Positions 1-7,555 are shown, numbered from the stretch's first letter. The stretch is 10,307 nucleotides of DNA from Verrucomicrobiales bacterium (GCA_021648365.1 JAKISY010000134.1:1-10307), one strand, 5' to 3'. Program-made: numbers and translations. Notes: generated by a model from the sequence alone, not told the origin.

Positions 1-2145
1 GTGGGTGAGGTGGTTGGTGAGTTCTTCGTGCATCGGTAGGAAAACATGATGAGGGCTTACGTTGGGGGTGACGAAGGCGGTGGCGGTGATGCTGCCTTGG
101 CGGGAGGTGATGCGGACGGGGGTGTTGGGGTGGATGTTGAGTTTTTTGGCGTCGCTGGGGTGGAGCTCTAGTAGCAAGTCTGCGGGGTGGAGTTTTTTTA
201 GTGAGGCGCTGTGGCGGGTGCGGGTCTGGGTGTGCCACTGAGCGGAGCTGCCGCGGCCGGTGTTGAGCTTGAATGGGTAAGTTTGATCGGTGGGGTCGGG
301 ATCGGGTTGGGGATCGGCGAAGATGAGTTTGGCGCGTCCGTCTGGGTGGTGAAATTGACCGTTTTCAAATAGGCGTCGTTGTTTTTCTTGTGGAGGTGAG
401 TTTGCTGGGTAGGGCCACTGAATGCCTCCGGCTTGATCGAGCATGGGGTAATCTTTGATGCCTGTGATGTCGCAGGGTTGGTCTTTGGTGAGTTGGGTGA
501 GGATTTGAAAAACTTTCTCAGGGCTGGTCCAGTCTTTGAAGAGTTCGCCGCAACCCCACGCGTCGGAGATGAGGCGGAAGATGTGAAAATCGGCGAGGGC
601 TTGTCCGGGGGCGGGGGAGACTTTTTTGATCACGCTGATGCGGCGTTCGGAGTTGATGAAGGTGCCGTCTTTTTCGCCCCATCCGGCGGCGGGCAGGATG
701 AGGTCGGCGTGGAGGGCGGTCTGGGTGTCGTGGTACATGTCTTGCACCACGAGGAACTCGAGTTTGGCGAGTAGACTCTTGAATCGTTTTTGGTGGATCC
801 AGGAGTGTGCGGGGTTGGTGGCGATGATCCACAGTCCACGGATTTTGCCATCTTCGATGCCTTGCAAGATTTGGTCGTAGGGATCGCTGTTTTGGGTGGG
901 GATGCGTGCGGCGGGGATGTTGAGTTGCTGGGCGACCTTTTTGCGGTGATCGGGATTGGTGAAATCGTGGCCTCCGAGCAGGCTGGTGGTATTACTGAAG
1001 AGGCGGGAACCCATGGCGTTGCATTGACCCGTGATGGAGTTGGCTCCGGTGCCAGGTCTTCCGATGTTGCCGGTGATGAGGGCGAGGTTGATGATGGCTT
1101 GGGCGGTGCGGGTGGCTTCGTATCCTTGGTTGATACCCATGGTCCACCAGAAGGAGACGGCTTTGCCATGGTGGATGGTTTTTGCTAGCTTGAGCAGGCG
1201 TTCGACGGAGATGCCGGTGCGTTGCGCGGTGAGGTTGGGACTGAAGGCGGCGACGTGTTCGGCGAAGGCGGAGTAGTCGCTGCAGTGTTGTTGGATGAAG
1301 TTTTGGTCGATCCAGTTGTTCTGGATGAGGATGTTGGCTAGTCCGTAGTAGAGCACTAAGTCGGATTTGGCTTCGAGGGCGTAGTGTTGGCTGGCGGCGT
1401 TGGCGGTTTCGGTTTTGCGTGGATCGATGACGATGATTTGTGGGGAGTTCGGGTTGCGCAGGATGCGTTGCCAGAGGATGGGGTGGGCGATGCAGAGGTT
1501 GGATCCGCTGAGGATGATGACGTCGGATTCTTCGAAGTCCTGATAGGTGTAGGGTGGGGCATCAAAACCGAAGGATTGTTTGTAGGCGGTGACGGCGGTT
1601 GCCATGCATTGGCGGGTATTGCCGTCACCGTGGATCATGCCCATGCCGAATTTGGCGAGTGCGCCGAGGTAGGCCATTTCTTCGCTGCAGATTTGCCCGG
1701 TGCTGAGGAAGGCGACGGATTCATCGCCGTGCTGCTGTTGGATTTTTTTGAAACGGGCGCAGAAAATATTGAGGGCTTGGCTCCACTCGATTTTCTGTGG
1801 GGTGGCACCGCGTTTGGCACGGTGAAGTGGGTGGGTGGCGCGGTTGGGGGCGTTCAGGGGATCGAGTGCTTGCCAGCCTTTGGGACATGCCATGCCGAGA
1901 TTGACAGGGTAGGGGGTGGCGGGGCTTAGGCCGGTGGCGCGGGAGTTTTGATCCAGATGAATGTTGAGCCCACAGCCAGTGGCGCAGAAACCACAGGTCA
2001 TGGTGGTGGTGGCGTGAGGGAGCTGTTTGCTGGGGATTTGCCCGAGTCCAAAACCACCGGGGGAGCGGACGAGCTGCTCGGTGAGCGGGCCTTGATGCGC
2101 GCGCAGGGCGGGGAGTTTTTTGCGGATGGTGGATAGGAGTGACAT
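1..2145 (-). CDS. nasA: Assimilatory nitrate reductase catalytic subunit, molybdopterin type (3' end outside window)
   Basis: Reading the minus strand from the ATG at 2145 gives 715 codons with no stop, running off the left window edge. The protein belongs to the Mo-bisPGD (DMSO reductase) superfamily and would reduce nitrate to nitrite. Seen: a 4Fe-4S motif with C51, C54, C58 and C87 (CGFCATGC then ACPKG), the likely Mo-ligand cysteine C180 in NTRQCMATAV, DPRKTETA at 241-248, ITGNIGRPGTGAN at 357-369, and a C-terminal molydopterin-dinucleotide-binding domain from about 625 (FKLNTGRG). NasA/NarB proteins are usually a little over 700 residues, so probably only some tens of residues are missing. 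The N-terminus lacks a twin-arginine signal, implying a cytoplasmic enzyme. It is the last gene seen in the nirA operon and directly follows its probable Fe-S/membrane partner. No Shine-Dalgarno is visible. Nitrate as substrate is inferred from the family and from nirA; another oxyanion is less likely. Confidence 0.88.
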   Translation of the reverse strand, partial: MSLLSTIRKKLPALRAHQGPLTEQLVRSPGGFGLGQIPSKQLPHATTTMTCGFCATGCGLNIHLDQNSRATGLSPATPYPVNLGMACPKGWQALDPLNAPNRATHPLHRAKRGATPQKIEWSQALNIFCARFKKIQQQHGDESVAFLSTGQICSEEMAYLGALAKFGMGMIHGDGNTRQCMATAVTAYKQSFGFDAPPYTYQDFEESDVIILSGSNLCIAHPILWQRILRNPNSPQIIVIDPRKTETANAASQHYALEAKSDLVLYYGLANILIQNNWIDQNFIQQHCSDYSAFAEHVAAFSPNLTAQRTGISVERLLKLAKTIHHGKAVSFWWTMGINQGYEATRTAQAIINLALITGNIGRPGTGANSITGQCNAMGSRLFSNTTSLLGGHDFTNPDHRKKVAQQLNIPAARIPTQNSDPYDQILQGIEDGKIRGLWIIATNPAHSWIHQKRFKSLLAKLEFLVVQDMYHDTQTALHADLILPAAGWGEKDGTFINSERRISVIKKVSPAPGQALADFHIFRLISDAWGCGELFKDWTSPEKVFQILTQLTKDQPCDITGIKDYPMLDQAGGIQWPYPANSPPQEKQRRLFENGQFHHPDGRAKLIFADPQPDPDPTDQTYPFKLNTGRGSSAQWHTQTRTRHSASLKKLHPADLLLELHPSDAKKLNIHPNTPVRITSRQGSITATAFVTPNVSPHHVFLPMHEELTNHLTH

Positions 2146-2303
2146 GCTTGAATTTGGACGGATTTTTTACACCATTGAGGATCTTTCGAATGCGGGGGAG
2201 GCAGTTTGAGATTATTATTCGAAGGTAAAGGGGGCTGAGCTTGGAAGAGGTTTCACCATGAAGGACTTGAAGGGAATGAAGGGGGATTAAGAATTAGGAT
2301 TTT
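2146..2303. other. Gap between the Fe-S/anchor gene and nasA
   Basis: This 158-bp gap contrasts with the overlapping junctions elsewhere in the operon. It holds an ATGAAG-type dispersed repeat (2255-2283) and two TTCGAA palindromes (2185-2190 and 2218-2223) whose starts are 33 bp apart. I see no hairpin followed by a T-run in either direction and no good promoter for nasA, so read-through from upstream is the simplest assumption. Confidence 0.5.
2255..2283 (+). repeat. Dispersed intergenic repeat, ATGAAGNNN units (copy 1)
   Basis: Reading the plus strand, ACC is followed by three 9-nt units of the form (A/T)TGAAGNNN. The same ACC plus three-unit layout recurs at 9936-9964. From memory, degenerate repeats of this kind (ACCAYGAAGG...) are scattered through intergenic regions of many PVC and cyanobacterial genomes. 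I see no coding role here. Confidence 0.55.
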
Positions 2304-3866
2304 TTATTGGGTGGATACGGAGCGGAAGAAGAGGGATCGGGCTGCTAGTTCTGCTGCAAAGATGGTGATAAAAATCAGTATGGTGGCGATAGGAGCTTCA
2401 GATAGAGGTAAGAGCAAGAGGGCGATGATGGGGAGGGATAGTCGGGTTATAAGTAGTGAGCGCAAGGGGTGCCATTGTAACATGGCGGTGTGTTTGGCGG
2501 GTGACCAAGTGGTGCTGGTGTGGAGAGGCAGTAGGGCGCTGAAGTCGAAGGTTACTTTCGCAATGAGGGCGATGGCTAGGGTGATTGAGAGTGCGGTGCT
2601 TGAGTGTCCGCTCCAGCTGAGAAGGGCGAGGGAACCAGCGAGCCCAGTGACTAGAGTGGTTCCAAAAAAACGTAAAGCTGTGCGTGGGAATGACCAGAAG
2701 GGGCGTGGGGTGACAGCGTAAACCATCACTGAACAAAAAATGGACAACAGACCAGTAAGCACGGTAGCGGCACCGAGAACAGTGGCGACAGGTGTGAGGA
2801 GATTGAGCCAAAAGCTGGCAGTGTAAAAAAAGGCGAGTGGCATCCAGATACCAAAGGCGATAATTTCTCGACTGAGCCATGAATGTCGAAGCCCGAGGAA
2901 ACAGCGCCAGGCTTTGGTGGGTTGGCCGAGATGGGCGACACTGGCGGCGATGCCGATGAGCCCGATGATCAGTCCGGCTAGAGCCATCCATGGGAGAGCA
3001 TGCGAATTGGAAAAAAACGATGATTGGGAAAATAGGAATAGACCAAAAAACAGACCAACGGAGGTTTGCGTCAGGGTGAGCATCCAGGCTAGCGGGCTGT
3101 GGCCGTGTTCGGGGGTGAGTTGGTATTGCTCGGCGGGGTGAGTATCGGCGGGTAGTTGTTCACTACCGAGGTAAGTGGTGGTGGGCAGGGAGTGAGATGA
3201 GGCTGCCATGCCGGGCAACATTTTGTCTTGCAGCGGGGGAGGTGTGCGGGTGATGATTTTGATTTGGATCGCTTCGTTGGGGCAGGCTTGCACGCAGGCG
3301 GGGGCTTCGCCTTCGGCGAGGCGCGACTGGCACATGTCGCATTTGCGTACGATGCCGAGGCGGGCATTGTATTTTGGTACGTCGTAGGCGCAGGTGAGGA
3401 TGCAGTATTGGCAGCCGATGCATTGATCGTCTAGGTGGCGGACGATGCCGGTGATGGGGTCTTTCTGATAGGCGAGCACAGGGCAACCGCTGGCACAAGT
3501 CGGTTGCTCGCAGTGGTGGCAGGCGGAGGTGATGACTTGACGCAGGGATTGCTCGTCTGAGCCGCCGACTAAGAGGTGGGTGTCGCGCCAGGTTTCTGCT
3601 GGGTCGAGGCCGTTGAGACTGTTGCAGGCGGTGACGCAGGCTTTGCATCCGGTGCAGGCTGCGAGATCGACTTGGAAAGAATACTGTTCGCCTTTTTGCG
3701 GTTGCGCGAGCGGGATGAGTTTTTGGTAATAACGCGCCTGTGCGGGTTGGTCGGTAGTGCTGTGTTGTTGGCTGAAGGTGGCGACGGCGGTGAGTGACTG
3801 CTGTTCGGAAAGCAGTTGATCGATCAGCGTGGTTTCGCTGGTAACTGGCGGCTCAATAGACGTCAC
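2304..3866 (-). CDS. Fused four-[4Fe-4S] ferredoxin / DmsC-type quinol-oxidising membrane anchor
   Basis: This 520-residue protein joins two subunits that are usually separate. Residues about 62-200 form a DmsB/NrfC-like electron-transfer domain with 16 cysteines in four groups: C71/74/77/81, C116/119/124/128, C149/152/155/159 and C176/179/191/195. After a linker, residues about 258-510 hold roughly eight membrane helices with the DmsC-type motif HLGQPTKAWR (312-321) followed by SWLSREI (329-335). Such anchors take electrons from menaquinol or a similar quinol and pass them through the clusters to a molybdoenzyme, here most likely the nasA product. There is no Tat signal, and R/K residues sit in the loops after helices 2, 4 and 6, so N- and C-termini should be cytoplasmic. 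The start is a GTG at 3866 overlapping the end of the preceding gene by 14 bp; no other Met or usual start occurs before the first cysteine group, apart from a CTG at residue 14. The quinol role is inferred from the family. Confidence 0.85.
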   Translation of the reverse strand: MTSIEPPVTSETTLIDQLLSEQQSLTAVATFSQQHSTTDQPAQARYYQKLIPLAQPQKGEQYSFQVDLAACTGCKACVTACNSLNGLDPAETWRDTHLLVGGSDEQSLRQVITSACHHCEQPTCASGCPVLAYQKDPITGIVRHLDDQCIGCQYCILTCAYDVPKYNARLGIVRKCDMCQSRLAEGEAPACVQACPNEAIQIKIITRTPPPLQDKMLPGMAASSHSLPTTTYLGSEQLPADTHPAEQYQLTPEHGHSPLAWMLTLTQTSVGLFFGLFLFSQSSFFSNSHALPWMALAGLIIGLIGIAASVAHLGQPTKAWRCFLGLRHSWLSREIIAFGIWMPLAFFYTASFWLNLLTPVATVLGAATVLTGLLSIFCSVMVYAVTPRPFWSFPRTALRFFGTTLVTGLAGSLALLSWSGHSSTALSITLAIALIAKVTFDFSALLPLHTSTTWSPAKHTAMLQWHPLRSLLITRLSLPIIALLLLPLSEAPIATILIFITIFAAELAARSLFFRSVSTQ

Positions 3867-5583
3867 GGCAGTAGCGTTTTTCTTTTTTGAGACGGTTGAG
3901 GTAAGCAGAGGCTTCGTCGCCGCTCATGTTGCCTTGGGTTTGGATGGCGAGGTAGAGTGCGTAATCGACATCTTTAGCCATGCGTGAGGCATCGCCGCAG
4001 ACGTAAAAGTGCGCGCCTTGTTCGAGCCATTGGAAGATCTCGGGAGCTTCTTCGACGATGCGATTTTGAACGTAGATTTTTTCTTCTTGGTCGCGGGAGA
4101 AGGCGGTGCTTAGTTGGTTGAGTATCCCTTCTTTTTGGAAATCTTCGAGTTGTTCTTGATAGAGGAAATCAGTGGAGGAATGAGGGTTGCCAAAAAATAG
4201 CCAGTTTTTCCCGCTTGCCTGAGTGGCTTGGCGCTCTTGCAAAAAGGCGATGAAGGGTGCGATGCCAGTGCCTGGTCCGACCATGATCATCGGCACGTTA
4301 GGATCGGCAGGTGGGCGGAAGGCTTTGTTGGCATGGACAAAGACGCGCGGTGGGAATTCGCCCTGGGTGCGGTCGGCGAGGTAGGTAGAGCAGACACCTT
4401 TGCGAGGTCGCCCGTTGCTCTCGTAACGCACGGCTCCGACCGTGAGATGCACTTCCCCGGGATGAGCTTTGGGGCTGGAGGAGATGGAGTAGAGCCGTGG
4501 GTTGACTTTTTTCATCAGCGCGGCAAAAGGCTGGGCTTCGGAAAAATGGATGGGGTAGTCTTTGATCAGGTCGATCAGTTCGCGTCCCTCAAGGTAGTCG
4601 TCGGTGGGTGGTGTGCGTTTGGATACTTTGGTCCAGTTTTCGACGAGTTTTTTGTTGAGTCCACCAATATCGAAATCGGTGAGCAGGGCTTGGCGTAGCG
4701 GTTTGCTGAGTCCATCGCAGGAGACGATGGCTTCGGCACCGTCGAGTTGCAGTTTGGCGAGGATTTCATCTACTTGGTCGGGACAGTTGACTGGGTAAAC
4801 GCCGAGAGCATCGCCAGCCTCGTAAACGAGTGGTGCGTCGCCGAAGGACAGGGCGACGTGGCGAGTTTCTTTGATGCTGCCGTCTAGGTTGAGGTTGCGG
4901 TTGTCCACCACTTTGACGGTGAGTGGATTTTTTTTGTTGATGCCGCTGTCATCTTCGTCGTCGTCATCGTCGTCGCTGGAACTGACCAGTCCCATGGCGT
5001 CGATGATGCCTTGGGTCCAGGTGGCGAACTGTTCTTCGAAATCCACATCGCAGTCGATGCGGTTGAACATTTTCTTGGCTCCGAGTTTTTGTAAGCGTTG
5101 ATCGATGTCGATACCGCATTTGCAAAAATCGGGGTAGGAGGAGTCACCGATGGCGAGCACGGAGTAGTTGAGTGTTTCTAGCTTGGGTGCAGCATCACTG
5201 TGCAGGAATTGGTAGAAGTCGGCGGCGTTGTCAGGTGGTTCGCCGTCACCGTAGGTGCTGGTGATGATGATCACGTGGCTTTCTTGTGCTAGTTGTTCGT
5301 GTGGGTAGTCGGCGAGATCGATAAGATTTGGGCCAAGGCCGGATTTTTTCCCTATTTTGGAGAATTTTTTGGCTAAGGTTTCGCAGGTGCCTGTTTGGGA
5401 CCCCCAAAGAACGGTGATCGGGGTGGCTGCAATCGGTGCGGAGGCGAGGTGCTGCGCTTTGAGCAATTCAGAGAACTGGGCGTAAACACTGGCGAGGAAG
5501 CCGTCGAGCCATTCACGTTGTTCGGGTGAAAAGGGGGCGTCTTGGGGTAATACGGGTGCTTCGAGTAGGGTGGATTCAGGCAT
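3853..5583 (-). CDS. CysJ-like NADPH diflavin reductase (sulfite/nitrite reductase flavoprotein)
   Basis: This 576-residue protein has the FMN-FAD-NADPH order of CysJ and cytochrome P450 reductase. The flavodoxin domain (about 56-195) shows GSQTGTCETLA at 61-71, STYGDGEPPDNA at 109-120 and LAIGDSSYPDF at 143-153. An acidic linker (204-212, eight Asp and one Glu) leads to the reductase part: RLYSISSSP (363-371) and GVCSTY (396-401) for FAD, then GPGTGIAPF (436-444), SRD...K.YVQ (496-506) and YVCGDASRMAKDV (527-539) for NADPH. It ends YCRDVY, like CysJ. It would move electrons from NADPH one at a time to a partner, probably NirA, possibly the nitrate reductase, since CysJ-like domains fused to nitrate reductases are known. 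The open frame extends to 5808, but the extra 75 residues lie inside nirA and are low-complexity S/P/T/K, so I chose the ATG at 5583, which overlaps nirA by 8 bp. No Shine-Dalgarno is seen. Confidence 0.88.
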   Translation of the reverse strand: MPESTLLEAPVLPQDAPFSPEQREWLDGFLASVYAQFSELLKAQHLASAPIAATPITVLWGSQTGTCETLAKKFSKIGKKSGLGPNLIDLADYPHEQLAQESHVIIITSTYGDGEPPDNAADFYQFLHSDAAPKLETLNYSVLAIGDSSYPDFCKCGIDIDQRLQKLGAKKMFNRIDCDVDFEEQFATWTQGIIDAMGLVSSSDDDDDDEDDSGINKKNPLTVKVVDNRNLNLDGSIKETRHVALSFGDAPLVYEAGDALGVYPVNCPDQVDEILAKLQLDGAEAIVSCDGLSKPLRQALLTDFDIGGLNKKLVENWTKVSKRTPPTDDYLEGRELIDLIKDYPIHFSEAQPFAALMKKVNPRLYSISSSPKAHPGEVHLTVGAVRYESNGRPRKGVCSTYLADRTQGEFPPRVFVHANKAFRPPADPNVPMIMVGPGTGIAPFIAFLQERQATQASGKNWLFFGNPHSSTDFLYQEQLEDFQKEGILNQLSTAFSRDQEEKIYVQNRIVEEAPEIFQWLEQGAHFYVCGDASRMAKDVDYALYLAIQTQGNMSGDEASAYLNRLKKEKRYCRDVY

Positions 5584-7312
5584 GTGCGTTGATGGCAAAA
5601 AGTTCTTGTAGTTGTGCTGCGGTGTGGCGGCGGGTGAACGCGGCGAAGGATTCTTTTTCTTCGCGGTGTTCGAGATAGGTGGCGAGCATGTTCTCCAGTA
5701 GTGCAGGCATGTCGCTGAAGGGGATGGAGGAAAAGACGTCTTGTGCGATGGCGCGGTTGTCATCGACTCCGCCGCCGAGCACGACGTGATAACCTTCGAC
5801 GGTTTCATCGCCTACTTTGCAGGGTGTGGCTTGCAGTCCGATATCGCCGATGTAGTGCTGGGCACAACTGTGTGGGCAGCCTGTGAGGTGGATATTGATC
5901 GGCTGGTCGAGGTCGAATTTTTGCTGCAGGTGTTGGGAGAGTTCGATGGCGTTGCCTTTGGTATTGGCGCCAGCGTATTGGCAGCCGGTGTTGCCGGTGC
6001 AGGCAATCAGGCCGCTGGCGATCGGGGAGGCGTGGTGGGTGAGTCCCGCTTGCACGATGGCGGCTTTGGCAGCTTCGATTTGATCATCGGCGATATGGGG
6101 GATGATGAGATTTTGCCAGACGGTGAGACGGATGTCGCCTTTGCCGAATTGGTCGGCGATGTCTGCTAAGGCGTGCATCTGCTCGGGCAAGAGGCGACCG
6201 ACGGGTACGCCGACGCCGATGTAGTTGAGTCCGTCCTGCGACTGGGGGTGAACGCCGATGTGAGCTTGGCGTTGTTTGTCGGCACTGCTTTCACAAATAT
6301 CGAGAGAGCTTTTGCGTAGCGTGAAGGCGAGTTTTTTTTGCGTTTCTGCGAGTAGTTTTTCTACGCCCCAATCATCGACGAGGTATTTGAGGCGGGCCTT
6401 TTTGCGGTTGGTGCGGTTGCCGTTTTCGATGAAAACTCGGATCAGGGCTGCGGACAGTGGAATGCACTCTTCTTCTTTAAGTAGTAAGCCAGAATCGAAA
6501 GCGAGTTGTTGATGACCGGTGATGCCGCAGAGTCGCAGGCGGAAGTAGATGCCAGGTTCGACGTCGTGACCTTCGCCGATGCGAACGGCGTAAAATCCGA
6601 TGTCGTTGGTATCGGCGCAGACGCTGACGGCACCACCGCTGTCGAAGGAGATGTTGAACTTGCGAGGTAGTCCGTAGAGGTCGCGGCAGTTGAGGATGTA
6701 GTGGTGCATGCCGAGGGCGAGCGGCATGACGTCGATCAGCTCTTGGCTGTCGAAGCCAGAGGTTGGGGTGGCGGTGATGTTGCGCAGATTGTCGGCACCG
6801 GAGCCTTTGGAGGTGAGACCGAGTCCGGTGAGTTTGATCAGGGTGGAGACGGTGTCGCGCGGCATGATCTCGCGGATCTGCAGGTTGCCACGGGTGGTGA
6901 CATCGGCGTAGCCTCCGCCCCAGTCTTGAGCGATCTCTGCGAGTCCGCGCATTTGTTGGCTGTTGAGCTGGCAACCGGGGATGCGGCAGCGCAGCATGAA
7001 GGAGTCCTGTGCGGGTTTGACGTGAAAGAGGCCGTAAAATTTGTAACGAAAGACGTCGCCGCCTTCGGGGAATTGGTCTTTGTCAGCATTGGCAACTATT
7101 TCATCCCAGACGTCGAGACCGTTGCGCTCATGTTTGATTTGCTCTTCTTTGCAAAGTTCATCGACGGGGGTGCCGTAGAGCAGTTCTTCTTCGACGGCTT
7201 CCTCGGCATCGGCAGTGAACTGCCCAGCGGAATTTTTCCCGAGGAAGGGCATGCCGCCTAGAATGTGTTGTTCTAGGTATTTTTTCTGTTCGATGGTGAA
7301 AGTGTCGCTCAT
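5576..7312 (-). CDS. nirA: Siroheme/[4Fe-4S] nitrite reductase, NirA family
   Basis: This 578-residue protein has the two-fold repeated nitrite/sulfite reductase architecture and would carry out the six-electron reduction of nitrite to ammonium in the cytoplasm. Seen: FHVKP (96-100) opening the first ferredoxin-like half; the siroheme-region arginines in TTRGNLQIR (139-147); LPRKFN (215-220); and the cluster cysteines C438 and C444 (CTGNTGC) with C479 and C483 (CPHSC), the last probably bridging cluster and siroheme. LPRKFN has Asn where sulfite reductases, as I recall, have a second Lys, which favours nitrite over sulfite. First gene of the operon; its stop overlaps the start of an NADPH flavoprotein, suggesting NADPH rather than only ferredoxin as the electron source. 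Family members begin with a similar EQKKYL stretch close to the N-terminus, which supports the ATG at 7312. A sigma-54-like promoter lies 15-30 bp upstream. Sulfite reductase is the alternative reading, less likely here. Confidence 0.9.
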   Translation of the reverse strand: MSDTFTIEQKKYLEQHILGGMPFLGKNSAGQFTADAEEAVEEELLYGTPVDELCKEEQIKHERNGLDVWDEIVANADKDQFPEGGDVFRYKFYGLFHVKPAQDSFMLRCRIPGCQLNSQQMRGLAEIAQDWGGGYADVTTRGNLQIREIMPRDTVSTLIKLTGLGLTSKGSGADNLRNITATPTSGFDSQELIDVMPLALGMHHYILNCRDLYGLPRKFNISFDSGGAVSVCADTNDIGFYAVRIGEGHDVEPGIYFRLRLCGITGHQQLAFDSGLLLKEEECIPLSAALIRVFIENGNRTNRKKARLKYLVDDWGVEKLLAETQKKLAFTLRKSSLDICESSADKQRQAHIGVHPQSQDGLNYIGVGVPVGRLLPEQMHALADIADQFGKGDIRLTVWQNLIIPHIADDQIEAAKAAIVQAGLTHHASPIASGLIACTGNTGCQYAGANTKGNAIELSQHLQQKFDLDQPINIHLTGCPHSCAQHYIGDIGLQATPCKVGDETVEGYHVVLGGGVDDNRAIAQDVFSSIPFSDMPALLENMLATYLEHREEKESFAAFTRRHTAAQLQELFAINAHA

Positions 7313-7326
7313 CGACAGAGCTTAAA

Positions 7327-7342
7327 AGCATAGGCTGTGCCA
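7327..7342 (-). promoter_or_regulatory. Sigma-54-like -24/-12 promoter for the nirA operon
   Basis: On the minus strand the 16-mer TGGCACAGCCTATGCT fits the sigma-54 consensus TGGCACR-N4-TTGCW at all but one conserved position (A for the first T of the -12 box), with GG-to-GC spacing exactly right. Sigma-54 control is common for nitrogen assimilation genes. The predicted start would be near 7316, leaving only a few untranslated bases before the nirA ATG, which is unusual. As a sigma-70 site it is poorer: TATGCT would be a weak -10 with no good -35. Confidence 0.55.
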
Positions 7343-7379
7343 GTTTTTGAGAATGTATCAAATTTCGTGTTTTCTTGTT

Positions 7380-7419
7380 TTCATTCGCTGCATGAATTTG
7401 TTTCATGACGAGGTGAAAC
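7380..7419. promoter_or_regulatory. Overlapping dyads, candidate activator binding sites
   Basis: Three interlocked inverted repeats lie about 65-105 bp upstream of the predicted nirA transcription start: TTCAT-N7-ATGAA (7380-7396), CATGAA-N5-TTCATG (7391-7407) and GTTTCA-N8-TGAAAC (7400-7419). That distance suits an enhancer-binding protein acting on sigma-54. The sequence does not match the classic NtrC box (TGCACCA-N5-TGGTGCA), so the regulator is unknown. A repressor site for either divergent gene is also possible. Confidence 0.35.
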
Positions 7420-7456
7420 TTTGCGTTTTTGCGCTTGTGGCAACCTGGTGGAAAGA

Positions 7457-7479
7457 CTCGGATTGCCAATCCGAGCTAC
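7457..7479 (-). repeat. REP-like palindrome with GTAG foot
   Basis: CTCGGATT and AATCCGAG form a perfect 8-bp stem around a 3-nt loop (7457-7475). Read on the minus strand the hairpin is preceded directly by GTAG (7479-7476), the tetranucleotide typical of REP elements mobilised by RAYT (TnpA_REP) transposases. It sits between two divergent promoters and is not followed by a T-run, so it is not an obvious terminator. Confidence 0.5.
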
Positions 7480-7526
7480 TTTGAGGAGAGTGAGCGTTTG
7501 GTTGGTCATCTACTGGTCAGTGGTGC

Positions 7527-7555
7527 TTGTTGAGGGCGTAGTTGAATGGTATAAA
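7527..7555 (+). promoter_or_regulatory. Sigma-70-like promoter for the M50/HlyD gene
   Basis: TTGTTG (7527-7532) and TATAAA (7550-7555) are separated by 17 bp, good spacing for a housekeeping promoter. The expected start near 7562 would give a leader of about 45 nt before the GTG at 7608. An AGGAG at 7566-7570 is too far upstream to serve that start, and the frame it would feed closes at a TAA (7584-7586). Confidence 0.4.

Noticed and set aside
630..1169. 179-codon minus-strand open frame within nasA
   Set aside because: Pro/Ser/Thr-rich product in a frame offset from the well-supported nasA reading, which carries all the cluster and cofactor motifs.
2398..2991. 197-codon minus-strand open frame within the membrane-anchor gene
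   Set aside because: His/Arg/Pro-rich translation in an offset frame; the overlapping DmsC-type frame has membrane helices and family motifs.
5584..5808. N-terminal extension of the flavoprotein by 75 residues (start at 5808)
   Set aside because: It lies entirely inside the conserved C-terminal coding part of nirA in another frame, is low-complexity S/P/T/K and matches no flavodoxin-family N-terminus. The ATG at 5583 gives a normal CysJ-like protein.
7158..7469. 103-codon minus-strand open frame extending upstream from nirA
   Set aside because: Its second half is a frame-shifted shadow of nirA and the rest crosses the promoter and palindrome.
7441..7490. Palindrome at 7457-7475 as an intrinsic terminator
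   Set aside because: No gene ends here and no T-run follows on either strand; the GTAG foot fits a REP-like element better.
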